Assembly (NCBI RefSeq): GCF_014650075.1 | Contig: NZ_BMUG01000003.1 | Location: forward strand, 1 to 64,000 | DNA length: 64,000 nt | Direction of reading: 5' to 3' | Source: Streptomyces microflavus | GTDB taxonomy: Bacteria > Actinomycetota > Actinomycetes > Streptomycetales > Streptomycetaceae | Shown: piece after piece, positions 7,025 to 15,453 of the stretch | Numbering within the stretch: position 1 is the first letter of the stretch | Layout of the letters: each line of letters starts with the position of its first letter | Position numbers and translations under genes: made by a program | The notes under the pieces: model-generated | Told to the model about the DNA's origin: nothing | Databases searched by the model: none | Seen by the model: the letters and a program-made list of their open reading frames with translations, nothing else

Positions 7025-8688
7025 ACGATCTTCTCCCTGCGTATCCGGATGCCCGCCGCCTCGCGGTCCCACGTCCCCGCCACCACGCCCTCGGCGCGCA
7101 GCGTGTGCTTGGTCGGCTTTCCGGTGGGTGTCTTCGGGAGCTCGGGGAGCACCCGGATGTAGCGCGGCAGCATGAAGTGGGCCAGCCGCTCCCGCAGGAA
7201 CCCCAGCAGCGCCGCCGGGTCGACCGGGTCGGCCGGGTCGCGGTCCGCCACCACCAGCAGCACCTCGTCCTCGCCCTCGTCGCCGGGCACGGCCACCGCC
7301 GCCGCCTCCAGCACGCCGGGGTGGGCGACCGCCTGGGCCTCCACCTCGAAGGAGGAGATGTTCTCGCCGCGCCTGCGGATGGCGTCCTTCTTGCGGTCCA
7401 CGAAGACCAGGCCGCCGTCGGGGGCGCGCCGGAAGGTGTCCCCGGTGTGGAACCAGCCGTTGCGCCAGACGGCAGCCGTCTCGGCGGGCCGGCCGAGGTA
7501 GCCGCTGAGGAACGACCACGGGCGGTCCGCGCGCAGCACCAGCTCGCCCGCCTCGCCGTCCGCCACCTCGCGGTCGTGGTCGTCGACGACCCGGGCGGTG
7601 ATGCCCGGCCGGGGTTGCCCGCAGTGCATCGGGACGCCCGGGTGGTGGTCCGGGGCGGAGAGCACCGGACACGACACCTCGGTCATGTTGAACAGTGCGC
7701 GGACCGACACCCCGAACCGCTTGGAGAACTCCGTCGCCCCCTCGGTGAACGGGATGACGTAGGCCGCCCGCAGTGGATGCCCGGTGTCCTGCGGCAGCGG
7801 CGGCTGCTTGAGCAGATAGGTCGCCATGACGCCGAGCAGCGTGCACAGGGTCGTCCCCGTACGTCGGATCAGGGGCCAGAACTCGCTGGTGGTGAAGGCG
7901 GGTACGACGGTCACCGAACCGCCGTGCACCAGCATCCCGTAAGCACCGATCGTGCCGCCCGCGTGGAACAGCGGCAGCTGCAGCAGATAGCGGTCCTCGG
8001 GCCCTGCCATGCCGTGGAAGGCGGCGGTGCAACTGCTGTACAGGTGCGCGTAGGAGGAGACGACCCCCTTGGACGGACCCGTCGTCCCCGAGGTGTAGAT
8101 GACGGTCTGCGGGTCCCAGGGCTGCGGCGCGGGCACCGGTTCCGTGAACTCCGTCCGGGGCGAGCGCAGTTCGGTCTCCACCCGGAAGCGGGCGGAGAGC
8201 CGGGCGGCGAGCGCCTCCACGTCCTGCGGTACGTCCTCGGGACCCGGCAGCAGGACCACCGTGCGTACTGCTCCCACCCCGCCGTCCGACTCCTCCAGCC
8301 GGGCCGCCAGCGACGGCCTGCAGATCAGCACCTCGGCCCCGCTGTCGGCGATCACCTGGCGCAGGATCGCGCCCCGGTAGGCGGTGTTGAGGGGGACGAG
8401 GACGGCTCCCGCCGCGTTGACCCCGTACCACGTACGCAGCGCTTCGGGCCCGTTGGGCAGCCAGCTCAGCACCAGTTCGCCCGGGGCGACACCGAGCGCC
8501 TGGAGCGCGGCGGCCGTCTCCTCGGTCTCCTGGAGCGTCCGTGCGTACGTCCAGACGTCACCGTCCGGCATCAGCGCGTACGGCGCCTTCGGCGTGGCTG
8601 CGGCGCGCCGTCTGAGCAGGGGGCCCAGTACACACTGTTCGGCCGTCGGTACGGCGGCGGACGCGGGGTCGAGTACGTCGTCGGTCAC
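7021..8688 (-). CDS. nonL: Acyl-CoA ligase of the macrotetrolide operon (NonL-like)
   Basis: 555-residue ANL-superfamily adenylating enzyme. The P-loop IYTSGTTGPSKG is at about 194-205, the adenylate-binding HTGD motif in NGWFHTGDTFR, the hinge FVDRKKDAIRRRGENIS, and the C-terminal catalytic lysine in PKTPTGKPTKH. It activates a carboxylic acid with ATP and CoA. In nonactin biosynthesis NonL activates nonactic acid as its CoA thioester for the oligomerisation steps by the ketosynthase-fold enzymes. It overlaps nonD and nonS by 4 bases on both sides. The family call is firm; the specific acid is inferred from context. Confidence 0.8.
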   Translation of the reverse strand: MTDDVLDPASAAVPTAEQCVLGPLLRRRAAATPKAPYALMPDGDVWTYARTLQETEETAAALQALGVAPGELVLSWLPNGPEALRTWYGVNAAGAVLVPLNTAYRGAILRQVIADSGAEVLICRPSLAARLEESDGGVGAVRTVVLLPGPEDVPQDVEALAARLSARFRVETELRSPRTEFTEPVPAPQPWDPQTVIYTSGTTGPSKGVVSSYAHLYSSCTAAFHGMAGPEDRYLLQLPLFHAGGTIGAYGMLVHGGSVTVVPAFTTSEFWPLIRRTGTTLCTLLGVMATYLLKQPPLPQDTGHPLRAAYVIPFTEGATEFSKRFGVSVRALFNMTEVSCPVLSAPDHHPGVPMHCGQPRPGITARVVDDHDREVADGEAGELVLRADRPWSFLSGYLGRPAETAAVWRNGWFHTGDTFRRAPDGGLVFVDRKKDAIRRRGENISSFEVEAQAVAHPGVLEAAAVAVPGDEGEDEVLLVVADRDPADPVDPAALLGFLRERLAHFMLPRYIRVLPELPKTPTGKPTKHTLRAEGVVAGTWDREAAGIRIRREKIV

Positions 8689-10397
8689 CGGGCCTCCCCG
8701 GCGGTCGGCGCGGGCAGGGTCCGGAGCTGGAGCACACTCTCGTACGGGCCGCCGTACCAGACCGTCTGCCGGGCGGGGCGGCAGTGTTCGGCCTCGCCGA
8801 CCGGTCCCGGAACGTTGGGGTGCCGGTCCAGATGGGGGAAGTTGCTACTGGTGACGTGGACCCGCAGCCGGTGCCCGGGGGCGAAGCGCCACGCGGTGTC
8901 CCCGAGCAGCAGATCGGCGTCGTACGGCTCGTCCGGCGGGCCGTCCCCGTCCGCCTCCAGCCGCAGGCTGGCCTCGGCCACCAGCAGGGAACGCCCGTCC
9001 GGATGTACATCGGTGAGCTTGGCGACCACGGCGGTGGCGGGTGCGTCCGAGCCGAAGCGCAGCCGCAGCCGCTGCCGGCCGACCACGTCCAGCGGCCCGG
9101 TGAGCGGCTCGGAGGTGTAGACGAGCACGTCCGGCCTGCTCTCCAGATGCGCCTGGTTGAGCGGGCCCGCCGCCAGCCGGCCGAGCTGGAGGACCCGCCC
9201 GCCGTGCGAGGGCACCGGGTCCTCCGGGTCGTAGGTGAACGTGTCGTGGCCCGGGGCCACGTCGGACGGTTCGGGCAGCAGCCGCCCGCCGTCTCCGCCA
9301 CCGGCCGAACCCGCCAGGTACCAGGGCGAGTCGACGGCCTCCGGCGGCGGCCAGCTCGCCGCCCGGTGCCAGGTGTCGTCACCGAAGAGGAAGTACCGTA
9401 CGTCGCCGCCGGGATCCTGGTCCGCGGTACGTTCCCCGGTCGCCCTCAGGTGGCGGTCGAAGAAGTCCAGATGCAGATCGGCCAGCCGCGCGCCCTGCGC
9501 CGAACCGTACGGGCCCGTGTTCACCTCGCCCTGCACCTGCGGGAGTTGGCCCGAGTGCACCCACGGCCCGACGACCAGCTCGTGCCGCCCGGCCACCGGA
9601 TCCTGGGCGCGCATGGCCCGGTGCAGCTCGATCGTGCCGAAGGAGAACACGTCGTACCAGCCGCCCACCGAGAAGGTGGGCACGCCCACCTCGCCCAGGC
9701 GGTAGTCGGCCACCGTCGCCACCTTACCGGCGAAGATGTCCCGCAGTCGGCCGGGGAACCCCTCGAAGTCGAGGATGGTCGACAACGGCCAGCGCCTCAG
9801 CGGCACTTCGGGCGTGGTGAGCAGCTGCACCACCTCCGCCACGACCGCCCCGTCCACCGGATCGCCCGCCGCCGCCCGGCGTTGCACCCACTCCAGTGCG
9901 GTCAGGCCGAGCCAGCTCGTGAGGTGGTCCAGCCGCAGCGAGCCGCCGAGCTGCTCGGTGTCGTAGGGGGCCGAGGTGGACATCGTGGGCGCGATGGCCC
10001 GCAGGTGCGGCGGCTTCTCCATGGCGGCCAGCCACTGGACGATCGCCTGGTACGAGGTGCCCGCCATGGCCACGTTCCCGTCGCACCAGGGCTGCCGCGC
10101 GGTCCACTCGACGGTGTCGTACCCGTCCGGCCCCTCCTGGGACCAGTCCAGCGGCGCCCACTCGCCCTCCGAACGGAACCGGCCCCGGGTGTCCTGCACC
10201 ACGGCCGCGTACCCCCGGTCCACGCACTGCGCCGGGGTCAACGTGGCCAGACCCAGAGGGGACTTGCCGTACGGGGTGCGGAAGAGCACGGCGGGCGAGG
10301 CCGGGCCGTCCGCCGGGCGCCACACATCGGCCCGCAGCACCGTCCCGTCACGCATCTCCACCGGCACGTCGTGCTCGATGAGGGTGGTCCTGCCCAT
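8685..10397 (-). CDS. nonD: CocE/NonD family hydrolase
   Basis: 570 residues. The N-terminal alpha/beta-hydrolase domain holds the nucleophile in MAGTSYQA (about residue 114), the acid in GGWYDVF and the histidine in GPWVHSGQ; the C-terminal part is the beta-sandwich typical of X-Pro dipeptidyl-peptidase/CocE proteins (PLDVVGRQRLRLRF, FAPGHRLRVHVTSSNFP). There is no signal peptide. The family takes half its name from NonD of the nonactin cluster, where the exact step is not settled to my knowledge; ester or thioester hydrolysis is likely. It starts in the TGATG shared with the upstream reductase stop and overlaps the ligase by 4 bases. Confidence 0.82.
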   Translation of the reverse strand: MGRTTLIEHDVPVEMRDGTVLRADVWRPADGPASPAVLFRTPYGKSPLGLATLTPAQCVDRGYAAVVQDTRGRFRSEGEWAPLDWSQEGPDGYDTVEWTARQPWCDGNVAMAGTSYQAIVQWLAAMEKPPHLRAIAPTMSTSAPYDTEQLGGSLRLDHLTSWLGLTALEWVQRRAAAGDPVDGAVVAEVVQLLTTPEVPLRRWPLSTILDFEGFPGRLRDIFAGKVATVADYRLGEVGVPTFSVGGWYDVFSFGTIELHRAMRAQDPVAGRHELVVGPWVHSGQLPQVQGEVNTGPYGSAQGARLADLHLDFFDRHLRATGERTADQDPGGDVRYFLFGDDTWHRAASWPPPEAVDSPWYLAGSAGGGDGGRLLPEPSDVAPGHDTFTYDPEDPVPSHGGRVLQLGRLAAGPLNQAHLESRPDVLVYTSEPLTGPLDVVGRQRLRLRFGSDAPATAVVAKLTDVHPDGRSLLVAEASLRLEADGDGPPDEPYDADLLLGDTAWRFAPGHRLRVHVTSSNFPHLDRHPNVPGPVGEAEHCRPARQTVWYGGPYESVLQLRTLPAPTAGEAR

Positions 10398-11236
10398 CAG
10401 GGGGTCTCCTTCGCAGCGGGCTCGGTGCCCGCGTTCTGTGTCGGCCCGGCGCCCCGGTCGCGGGAACGGGTCAGATGACGCGTCATGGCGTCACCGGCGG
10501 CGGCCCGGCTCGCCGAGGGCTCGACGCGGACCAGCGGGCCGACGCTCATCCGGGCCGGGCGGTCCAGCAGCCAGGCAACGGTGTCCGCGATGTCCTCCGC
10601 GTCCAGCACCTCCTCCTCGGGCACACCGAGGTCCGAGGGGCGGGCCGCGAGCCGGGTGGAGACCCAGCCAGGGGCGACGGTGACCGCGCGGATGCCGAGG
10701 TCACGGTTCTCCTCGTGGACCAGCTCGGTGAGCCGGTGCACGGCGTGCTTGCTGACGCCGTAACCGCCGCTGCCCGGCACCACCTCGGAGCCCACGCCCG
10801 AACCGATGTTCACCACCCAGCCGTAGCGGCGCTCCCGCATCCCGGGCAGCACCTCACGCGCCAGCAGGAACGGCACGGTCAGATTGATCCGCAGCTGCCG
10901 CTCCCAGTGCCGCTCCTCGGTCTCATGAATGGCTGCCAGCCGGATCGCGCCCGCGCTGCAAACCAACAGCCCGACCGGCCCCAGTCCGGCGGCGGTGGCG
11001 GCGACCGCCTCGGCGGGGGCACCGGGCTCTGCCAGGTCCAGGGGCAGCGGCAGCGCCGTGCCCCCGGCGGCGCGGATCGACTCCGCGACCTCCTTCAGCT
11101 CGGCTTCCCGCCGCCCGACCAGCGCCACGGCGCTGCCGCGCGCGGCCAGCCGTCGGGCGACAGCCGCCCCGATCCCGGAGGAGGCCCCGGCGACGAGAGC
11201 GACCGGGTGGCCCCCCGTCTCCTCAGTGACGTTCAC
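10397..11236 (-). CDS. SDR family ketoreductase (one of four in the macrotetrolide operon)
   Basis: 279-residue classical short-chain dehydrogenase. The cofactor motif is AGASSGIG (about residues 17-24) with GRR at the end of the second strand, suggesting NADPH; NAG is present as SAG, and the active site has Ser in NIGSG and YGVSK (Tyr and Lys). The C-terminus has a charged extension of about 30 residues. It should reduce a beta-keto acyl-CoA; the nonactin cluster has four ketoreductases (NonE, M, N, O) that act with opposite stereochemistry on (+) and (-) precursors. By position this could be NonE. It overlaps the didomain SDR gene by 4 bases. Confidence 0.85.
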   Translation of the reverse strand: MNVTEETGGHPVALVAGASSGIGAAVARRLAARGSAVALVGRREAELKEVAESIRAAGGTALPLPLDLAEPGAPAEAVAATAAGLGPVGLLVCSAGAIRLAAIHETEERHWERQLRINLTVPFLLAREVLPGMRERRYGWVVNIGSGVGSEVVPGSGGYGVSKHAVHRLTELVHEENRDLGIRAVTVAPGWVSTRLAARPSDLGVPEEEVLDAEDIADTVAWLLDRPARMSVGPLVRVEPSASRAAAGDAMTRHLTRSRDRGAGPTQNAGTEPAAKETP

Positions 11237-12852
11237 CGGCTCCCCACCTCGGCAGCCTCGGGGAACCCCGGCCGCAGCGGAGCCACGTCCCCGAGGCCGA
11301 AGCCGCCGTCGGCGCGCAGCACCGCGCCGGTCACCCGGGAGGCCGAACCGCTCAGGAGGTATCCGAGGACCGCCGCCACCTCGCGCGGGTCACCGACCCG
11401 CCCGGCCGGTATCCGGCTGATCCAGCCGCGCCGGTGATCCGGTCCCGCCGCGTCGCCCATCGGCGTCTCGATGATCCCGGGGGCCACGCAGTTGGCGCGG
11501 ATGCCGTAACGCGCCACCGACACCGCGAGACAGCGGATGTACTGCGCCATCGCCGCCTTGCTCGCCCCGTAGTACTCCAGCCCCGCCACCGGGCTGAGCG
11601 TGGAGCTGACCGAGGAGACCCCGACCACCGCGCCGGGGACCTTCTCGTCCCGCCAGCGGGCCGTCAGGTACTCGGTGACGGCGACGAAGCTGTGCAGGTT
11701 CACCGCGAAGGTCCGGGCGGCCGACGCCGGGTCGCCGCCGACCGCGCTGAAGCCCAGGTGCCCCGCCGCGTACAGCAGGGTGGTGACCCCGTCGGCCGCC
11801 TTCCAGGCGCGTTCGCCCAGGGTGGCGGCGTCCTCGGCGTCGGAGAGGTCGCAGCGCAGGGTCCAGGCCTGCCGGCCCAGTGCTTCGATCTCGGCGGCGA
11901 CCTCCTCCAGCGCCTGGGTACGCCGGGCGGCCAGGACCACGTCGGCCCCGCGCCCGGCCAGGTGCAGGGCGGCGGCCCGGCCGATGCCGCTGCTGGCGCC
12001 CGCCACCAGGACCTTCTGTCCCAGCAGGTCCTGACCGGTGACCGGCTCCGGCGGCGGCTGCTCCTGCGGGGCGCTGCGCCGGGGTGCGGGGGCGGCGGCC
12101 GGAGTACCGGCGGGCAGGGACGGGATCTGGCCGAGCCCCGCGCCCCCGTCCACCGGGATCGTCTCGCCGACGAGGTACGAGCACCCCTCCGACGCCAGGA
12201 ACGCGACGGTGGCCGCCACATCGGCGGCCGTGGTGGGGCGGCGCTGCACGAGATAGCGCAGCAGCCCGGCCTCGGCGGCCGGGGAGAGGCGGTGGCCCAG
12301 GTCGGGGGAGTAGCCGGTGACCAGGGTGTTGCCGGTGACGCCGCGCCCGGCCACCTCGGTGACCAGGTGCTGCCACCAGGCCCGGTCGGCGGCCAGCCGG
12401 GCGTACCGGTCGGGGTCGGTCCCGGCGTGCGTCCCGCCCGTCGCGTCGGTCACCAGGACGAGGCGCCCCCGGCCCGCCGCCGCCATCGCCAGCGCGGCGG
12501 CCCGCACGCGCTGGCGGTCCAGGCCGGCCGAGCGCCCGGCGCCGTACGCCTCCTCGCCGAGGAGCAGCGCGCAGTAGGCGGCGGGAGTGTCGGTCGATAC
12601 GTCAGAAGCATCCGGGGCGTCAGAAGCGTCCGGAGCTTGCGAGATGTCCGGGGCTTGCGAGGTGTCCGGGGCGTCAGAGGTGTCCGGGGCCTCGGGTGCG
12701 AGGCCGAGTGCGCCGAGCGCTGCGGAGAGAGCAGCGCCCCCACCCTCCGCCCCCGACGCGTCGAGGACCACCCGGGTGCTGATCGGCGCCCGCAGCGGGT
12801 CCCCTCCCGCGGCCGTCCCGGGCCGCGTCGCCGTGCTGTGAACGTGGGTCAT
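11233..12852 (-). CDS. Didomain SDR protein with a degenerate N-terminal half
   Basis: 539 residues, twice the usual SDR length. The C-terminal half (about 285-530) is intact: VAGASSGIG, LYAAGH, Ser in GVSSVSS, YYGASK (Tyr, Lys), and ADGGFGLG at the end. The N-terminal half keeps only the back of the fold (VTEVAGRGVTGNTLVTG, VAFLASEGCSYLVG, IPVDGGAGLG); the glycine-rich loop is absent and the catalytic lysine is replaced (YARLA). It also contains five hexapeptide repeats, APD-T/I/A-S-D/Q, at residues 55-84. The second half is a likely ketoreductase; the first may be a structural partner, as SDRs dimerise. ATG 12852 overlaps the ketosynthase stop by 4 bases. Confidence 0.82.
   Translation of the reverse strand: MTHVHSTATRPGTAAGGDPLRAPISTRVVLDASGAEGGGAALSAALGALGLAPEAPDTSDAPDTSQAPDISQAPDASDAPDASDVSTDTPAAYCALLLGEEAYGAGRSAGLDRQRVRAAALAMAAAGRGRLVLVTDATGGTHAGTDPDRYARLAADRAWWQHLVTEVAGRGVTGNTLVTGYSPDLGHRLSPAAEAGLLRYLVQRRPTTAADVAATVAFLASEGCSYLVGETIPVDGGAGLGQIPSLPAGTPAAAPAPRRSAPQEQPPPEPVTGQDLLGQKVLVAGASSGIGRAAALHLAGRGADVVLAARRTQALEEVAAEIEALGRQAWTLRCDLSDAEDAATLGERAWKAADGVTTLLYAAGHLGFSAVGGDPASAARTFAVNLHSFVAVTEYLTARWRDEKVPGAVVGVSSVSSTLSPVAGLEYYGASKAAMAQYIRCLAVSVARYGIRANCVAPGIIETPMGDAAGPDHRRGWISRIPAGRVGDPREVAAVLGYLLSGSASRVTGAVLRADGGFGLGDVAPLRPGFPEAAEVGSR
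12601..12690 (-). repeat. Five 18-bp tandem repeats encoding APDxSx
   Basis: Five in-frame 18-bp units encode APDTSD, APDTSQ, APDISQ, APDASD and APDASD within the N-terminal half of the didomain SDR. The unit length is a multiple of three, so copy-number changes would not disrupt the frame. The stretch is acidic, Pro/Ala-rich and probably a flexible loop. Confidence 0.8.
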
Positions 12853-14135
12853 GGCAAGTCGCCGCCTTCGTATTCGATGACCATGCTCGTGGCGTCGCCG
12901 CCCGCCCCGGAGGCGAGCACCAGCGCGCTGTCGCCGCCGGTCGCCAGGCCGCCCGCGAGCACCGGATCGCCCGGCAGACCCGCGTACGGGACCAGGGTGT
13001 TGGCGCTGGGGGCGATGTGGCCGTGGTGCAGCATGAGCAGGCTGCCGAGGAGTTTGACCAGGCCACCGGTCCCGGCGACATGCCCGAAGACGGCCTCCTG
13101 GTTGGTCAGCCGCACCTCGCCCCGGTACCCGGCCGCCTCCCGTACGCCGGAGAGCGCCTCGCACAGGTGGTCCTCGACGAACCGGTTGCCGTCCGCGTAG
13201 TCGTTGACGAACGCCAGATCGCCGAGGCCGCGCCCGGCCGACGCCAGCGTGGCCAGCACATCGCCCACCACATTGGCGGGCGGCCCGGTGGCGACGGTGG
13301 AGGGGCCGTTGGAGCGCGAGGTGCGCAGATGCGCCCGGTGCAGCAGCCCCGGGCGCTCCCCGGTCGCCGCCGGGTCCTCCAGGACGACGGCGAGCGCGCC
13401 CTCCCCGGTGGCGTTGCCGGTCTGGATCTCGTCGTGCGGCCGGACGTCGGCGGGGTCGTCCGAGAGCGAGGAGGCGCGGTAGCCGCTGCGCCCGGTGTGG
13501 CTCGTGCCCGCCACGAAGACCGGGTCCACGGTGGTGTCCACGCCGACGACGATCGCGCGGTCGATGTCCCCGCACCGGAACATCTGCTGGACGAGGTGGA
13601 GCGTCCGCAGTGCCACATTGCAGGAGCCCGCCACGCTCAGTGTCTGGCAGGGCAGTTGGAGGCCGGAGGCCACGGTCCCCACCACGCTGGGCGGGGTGCC
13701 GTTGAGCCAGTACTCCATGCCGAGGGCGGCAACCCCCTTGTCCCGGGCCAGGTTGTAGTAGCGCTCGGTCTCCGGGAAGGCGAACTGGAGCGAGCAGGCG
13801 ACCAGTGCGGTGCGCTCCGGGTCGAGGTCGGCGGCGGTGAGCCCCGCGTGCTCCAGGGCCCGGTGTACCGCGCCGGTGGCCATCAGCCCGGCCCGCGAGG
13901 AGCGGCGGATCTGCCGCTCCGACAGCGGCAGATCCGCCTGAGGGTCCCAGCCGTTGACGGTTCCGGCTATCCGGAGGGGGAGTTCGGGATGGGCGTACGG
14001 GGAGAGGCAGCTCGCCCCGTCGCGCACCACGCGCCAGAAGGTGTCCAGGTCGGTGCAGGCGCGGCCGTCCGGTCCCGGCAGGACGAATCCGGCCCCGGAG
14101 AGCCGCAGCACCGGAATCTCAGCAGGCATCGCCAC
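12849..14135 (-). CDS. Ketosynthase-fold enzyme without decarboxylation residues (NonJ/NonK type)
   Basis: 428 residues of KAS I/II fold. The nucleophilic Cys172 is present (SVAGSCNVAL) and the last histidine, His352, is in EAVFGHVAGTGG. The first catalytic histidine, normally in HGTGT, is replaced: VNDYADGN (310-317) has Tyr313 there, and the lysine five residues before His352 is Glu347. Such an enzyme can load an acyl group on cysteine but is poorly equipped to decarboxylate malonyl units, which fits NonJ/NonK, reported to form the C-O ester bonds of macrotetrolides. It overlaps its neighbour ketosynthase by 17 bases and the didomain SDR by 4. Which of J or K it is cannot be said. Confidence 0.82.
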   Translation of the reverse strand: MAMPAEIPVLRLSGAGFVLPGPDGRACTDLDTFWRVVRDGASCLSPYAHPELPLRIAGTVNGWDPQADLPLSERQIRRSSRAGLMATGAVHRALEHAGLTAADLDPERTALVACSLQFAFPETERYYNLARDKGVAALGMEYWLNGTPPSVVGTVASGLQLPCQTLSVAGSCNVALRTLHLVQQMFRCGDIDRAIVVGVDTTVDPVFVAGTSHTGRSGYRASSLSDDPADVRPHDEIQTGNATGEGALAVVLEDPAATGERPGLLHRAHLRTSRSNGPSTVATGPPANVVGDVLATLASAGRGLGDLAFVNDYADGNRFVEDHLCEALSGVREAAGYRGEVRLTNQEAVFGHVAGTGGLVKLLGSLLMLHHGHIAPSANTLVPYAGLPGDPVLAGGLATGGDSALVLASGAGGDATSMVIEYEGGDLP

Positions 14136-15453
14136 CCCCGAGCAGCAGTGCGCTGTTGACCCCGCCCACCTGGTAGTTGAAGCTCAGCGCCCGGTCGAAG
14201 TCCAGCGGACGTGTCTTCGTGCCCGGCACCGGGTCGAACGTGCAGACGGGCGAGGGGGTCTCGCAGTTGGCCGTGGGGCAGACCTCGCCCTCGCGCATCA
14301 TCATCAGCGTCAGCGCCGTGCCCAGGTTGCCGAGCGGCGCCCCGCTGTGGCCGAAGCAGGCCTCCTGCGAACTGACGAGCAGCTGCTCGGAGTTCTCGCC
14401 CCACAGGGCGCGTACGGCGTTGGACTCGATCCGGGTGAACAGGGCGTCGCCCTCGCCGCCCCCGTTGACGTACGGGATCTGCTCCAGCGAGGTGTGGCCG
14501 CCCAGGGCGCGGCGGGCCGCCTCGGCCAGCCCCGTACCGCCGGTGTCGATGGCGACCGCGCTGTTCAGCCCGCCCCGCGTGGTGGCCTGGCCGAGGACCG
14601 CCCCGTGGGCGCGGGCGCCGCGCGCGGTGGCGTGCTCGCGGCTCTCCAGGATCAGGGTCACCGAGCCGTCGCCGTAGTTCATGCAGTCGCCCGCCGCGTC
14701 GTACGGGCGCATCGGCCGGTCGTGCCGGGGTGCGGCGGGCGGGTCGGCGTTGTGCCGCACGGTCACGCCCTCGCGCTCGACCACCTCCCGCAACCGGTGC
14801 CCGTGCAGCACCCGTTCGGTGTCGAAGCGGTCCACCCCGGTGACGACCACCAGGTCGCTCCGGCCGGAGGCGATCATCATCTGGGCGATGCCGAGCAGCA
14901 CCGAGGAGGAGGCGCAGCCGCAGCTCACCGTGTAGTTGGCCCCGGTGGATCCGAGCAACGCCGCCTGCACCGGCCCGACATCACTCGACGTGCCCGCCAC
15001 CAGCAGCCGTACGAAGAGGGACTTGGCGTCCGCCGGGCTGACCGTCGCCGGATTGGCGTCGTGCCAGGCGCGGTAGCTGTCGTAGTTGCTGTCCACCCCG
15101 GCGCGGGCGGTCAGCACGTCCGCCCCCCTCAACTCGTCCTCCCTGTGGTCGAGTCCGGCGTCCTTGCAGGCCTCGGCCAGCGAGATGAGACCGTAGAGAT
15201 GGACGTCGGCGTAGCTGCGCAGATAGCGCGCCGGCATCTCCGGCAGCAGCTCACCGAACGCCTCGCGGGCGCCGCGTACGGTGCCGTGGTGGAAGCCGTC
15301 GCGCTCGACATGGCTGGTCCCCGTGGAGGCGGCCGCCCAGACGTCCTTCGCCTTCCGCACCGGCTCGTCGCCCGCCCCGGGCAGGCAGAAGCCCATCCCG
15401 GTGACCAGGGCGTCCCGGGGGCCGGGGGACCACGTACCGTACCCGTTGCTCAC
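14119..15453 (-). CDS. Second ketosynthase-fold enzyme without decarboxylation residues (NonJ/NonK type)
   Basis: 444 residues. Cys180 sits in VSCGCASSSVL; the final histidine is His369 in QEACFGHSG. As in the adjacent ketosynthase, the HGTGT histidine is gone (VNGGGEGD at 329-336, Gly332 at the position) and the active-site lysine is Glu364. The parallel losses in two adjacent genes, with the cysteines kept, suggest a shared non-decarboxylating chemistry, most simply the paired ester-forming steps that assemble tetramers of nonactic acid. The GTG start at 15453 overlaps the preceding SDR stop (GTGA). Longer starts run into the SDR gene and are rejected. Confidence 0.82.
   Translation of the reverse strand: MSNGYGTWSPGPRDALVTGMGFCLPGAGDEPVRKAKDVWAAASTGTSHVERDGFHHGTVRGAREAFGELLPEMPARYLRSYADVHLYGLISLAEACKDAGLDHREDELRGADVLTARAGVDSNYDSYRAWHDANPATVSPADAKSLFVRLLVAGTSSDVGPVQAALLGSTGANYTVSCGCASSSVLLGIAQMMIASGRSDLVVVTGVDRFDTERVLHGHRLREVVEREGVTVRHNADPPAAPRHDRPMRPYDAAGDCMNYGDGSVTLILESREHATARGARAHGAVLGQATTRGGLNSAVAIDTGGTGLAEAARRALGGHTSLEQIPYVNGGGEGDALFTRIESNAVRALWGENSEQLLVSSQEACFGHSGAPLGNLGTALTLMMMREGEVCPTANCETPSPVCTFDPVPGTKTRPLDFDRALSFNYQVGGVNSALLLGGGDAC

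Noticed and set aside
6131..8431. 766-residue open frame covering crotonase plus upstream sequence
   Set aside because: The part above 7024 is the antisense-biased other frame of the acyl-CoA ligase; the ATG at 7024 overlaps the ligase stop and gives a normal crotonase.
12601..12690. Repeats considered as a CRISPR-like or regulatory array
   Set aside because: The 18-bp units are in frame, contiguous and encode a clear hexapeptide; no spacers.
11233..13575. 780-residue frame extending the didomain SDR into the ketosynthase gene
   Set aside because: The extra N-terminus is Arg-rich out-of-frame ketosynthase sequence; ATG 12852 gives the expected 4-base overlap.
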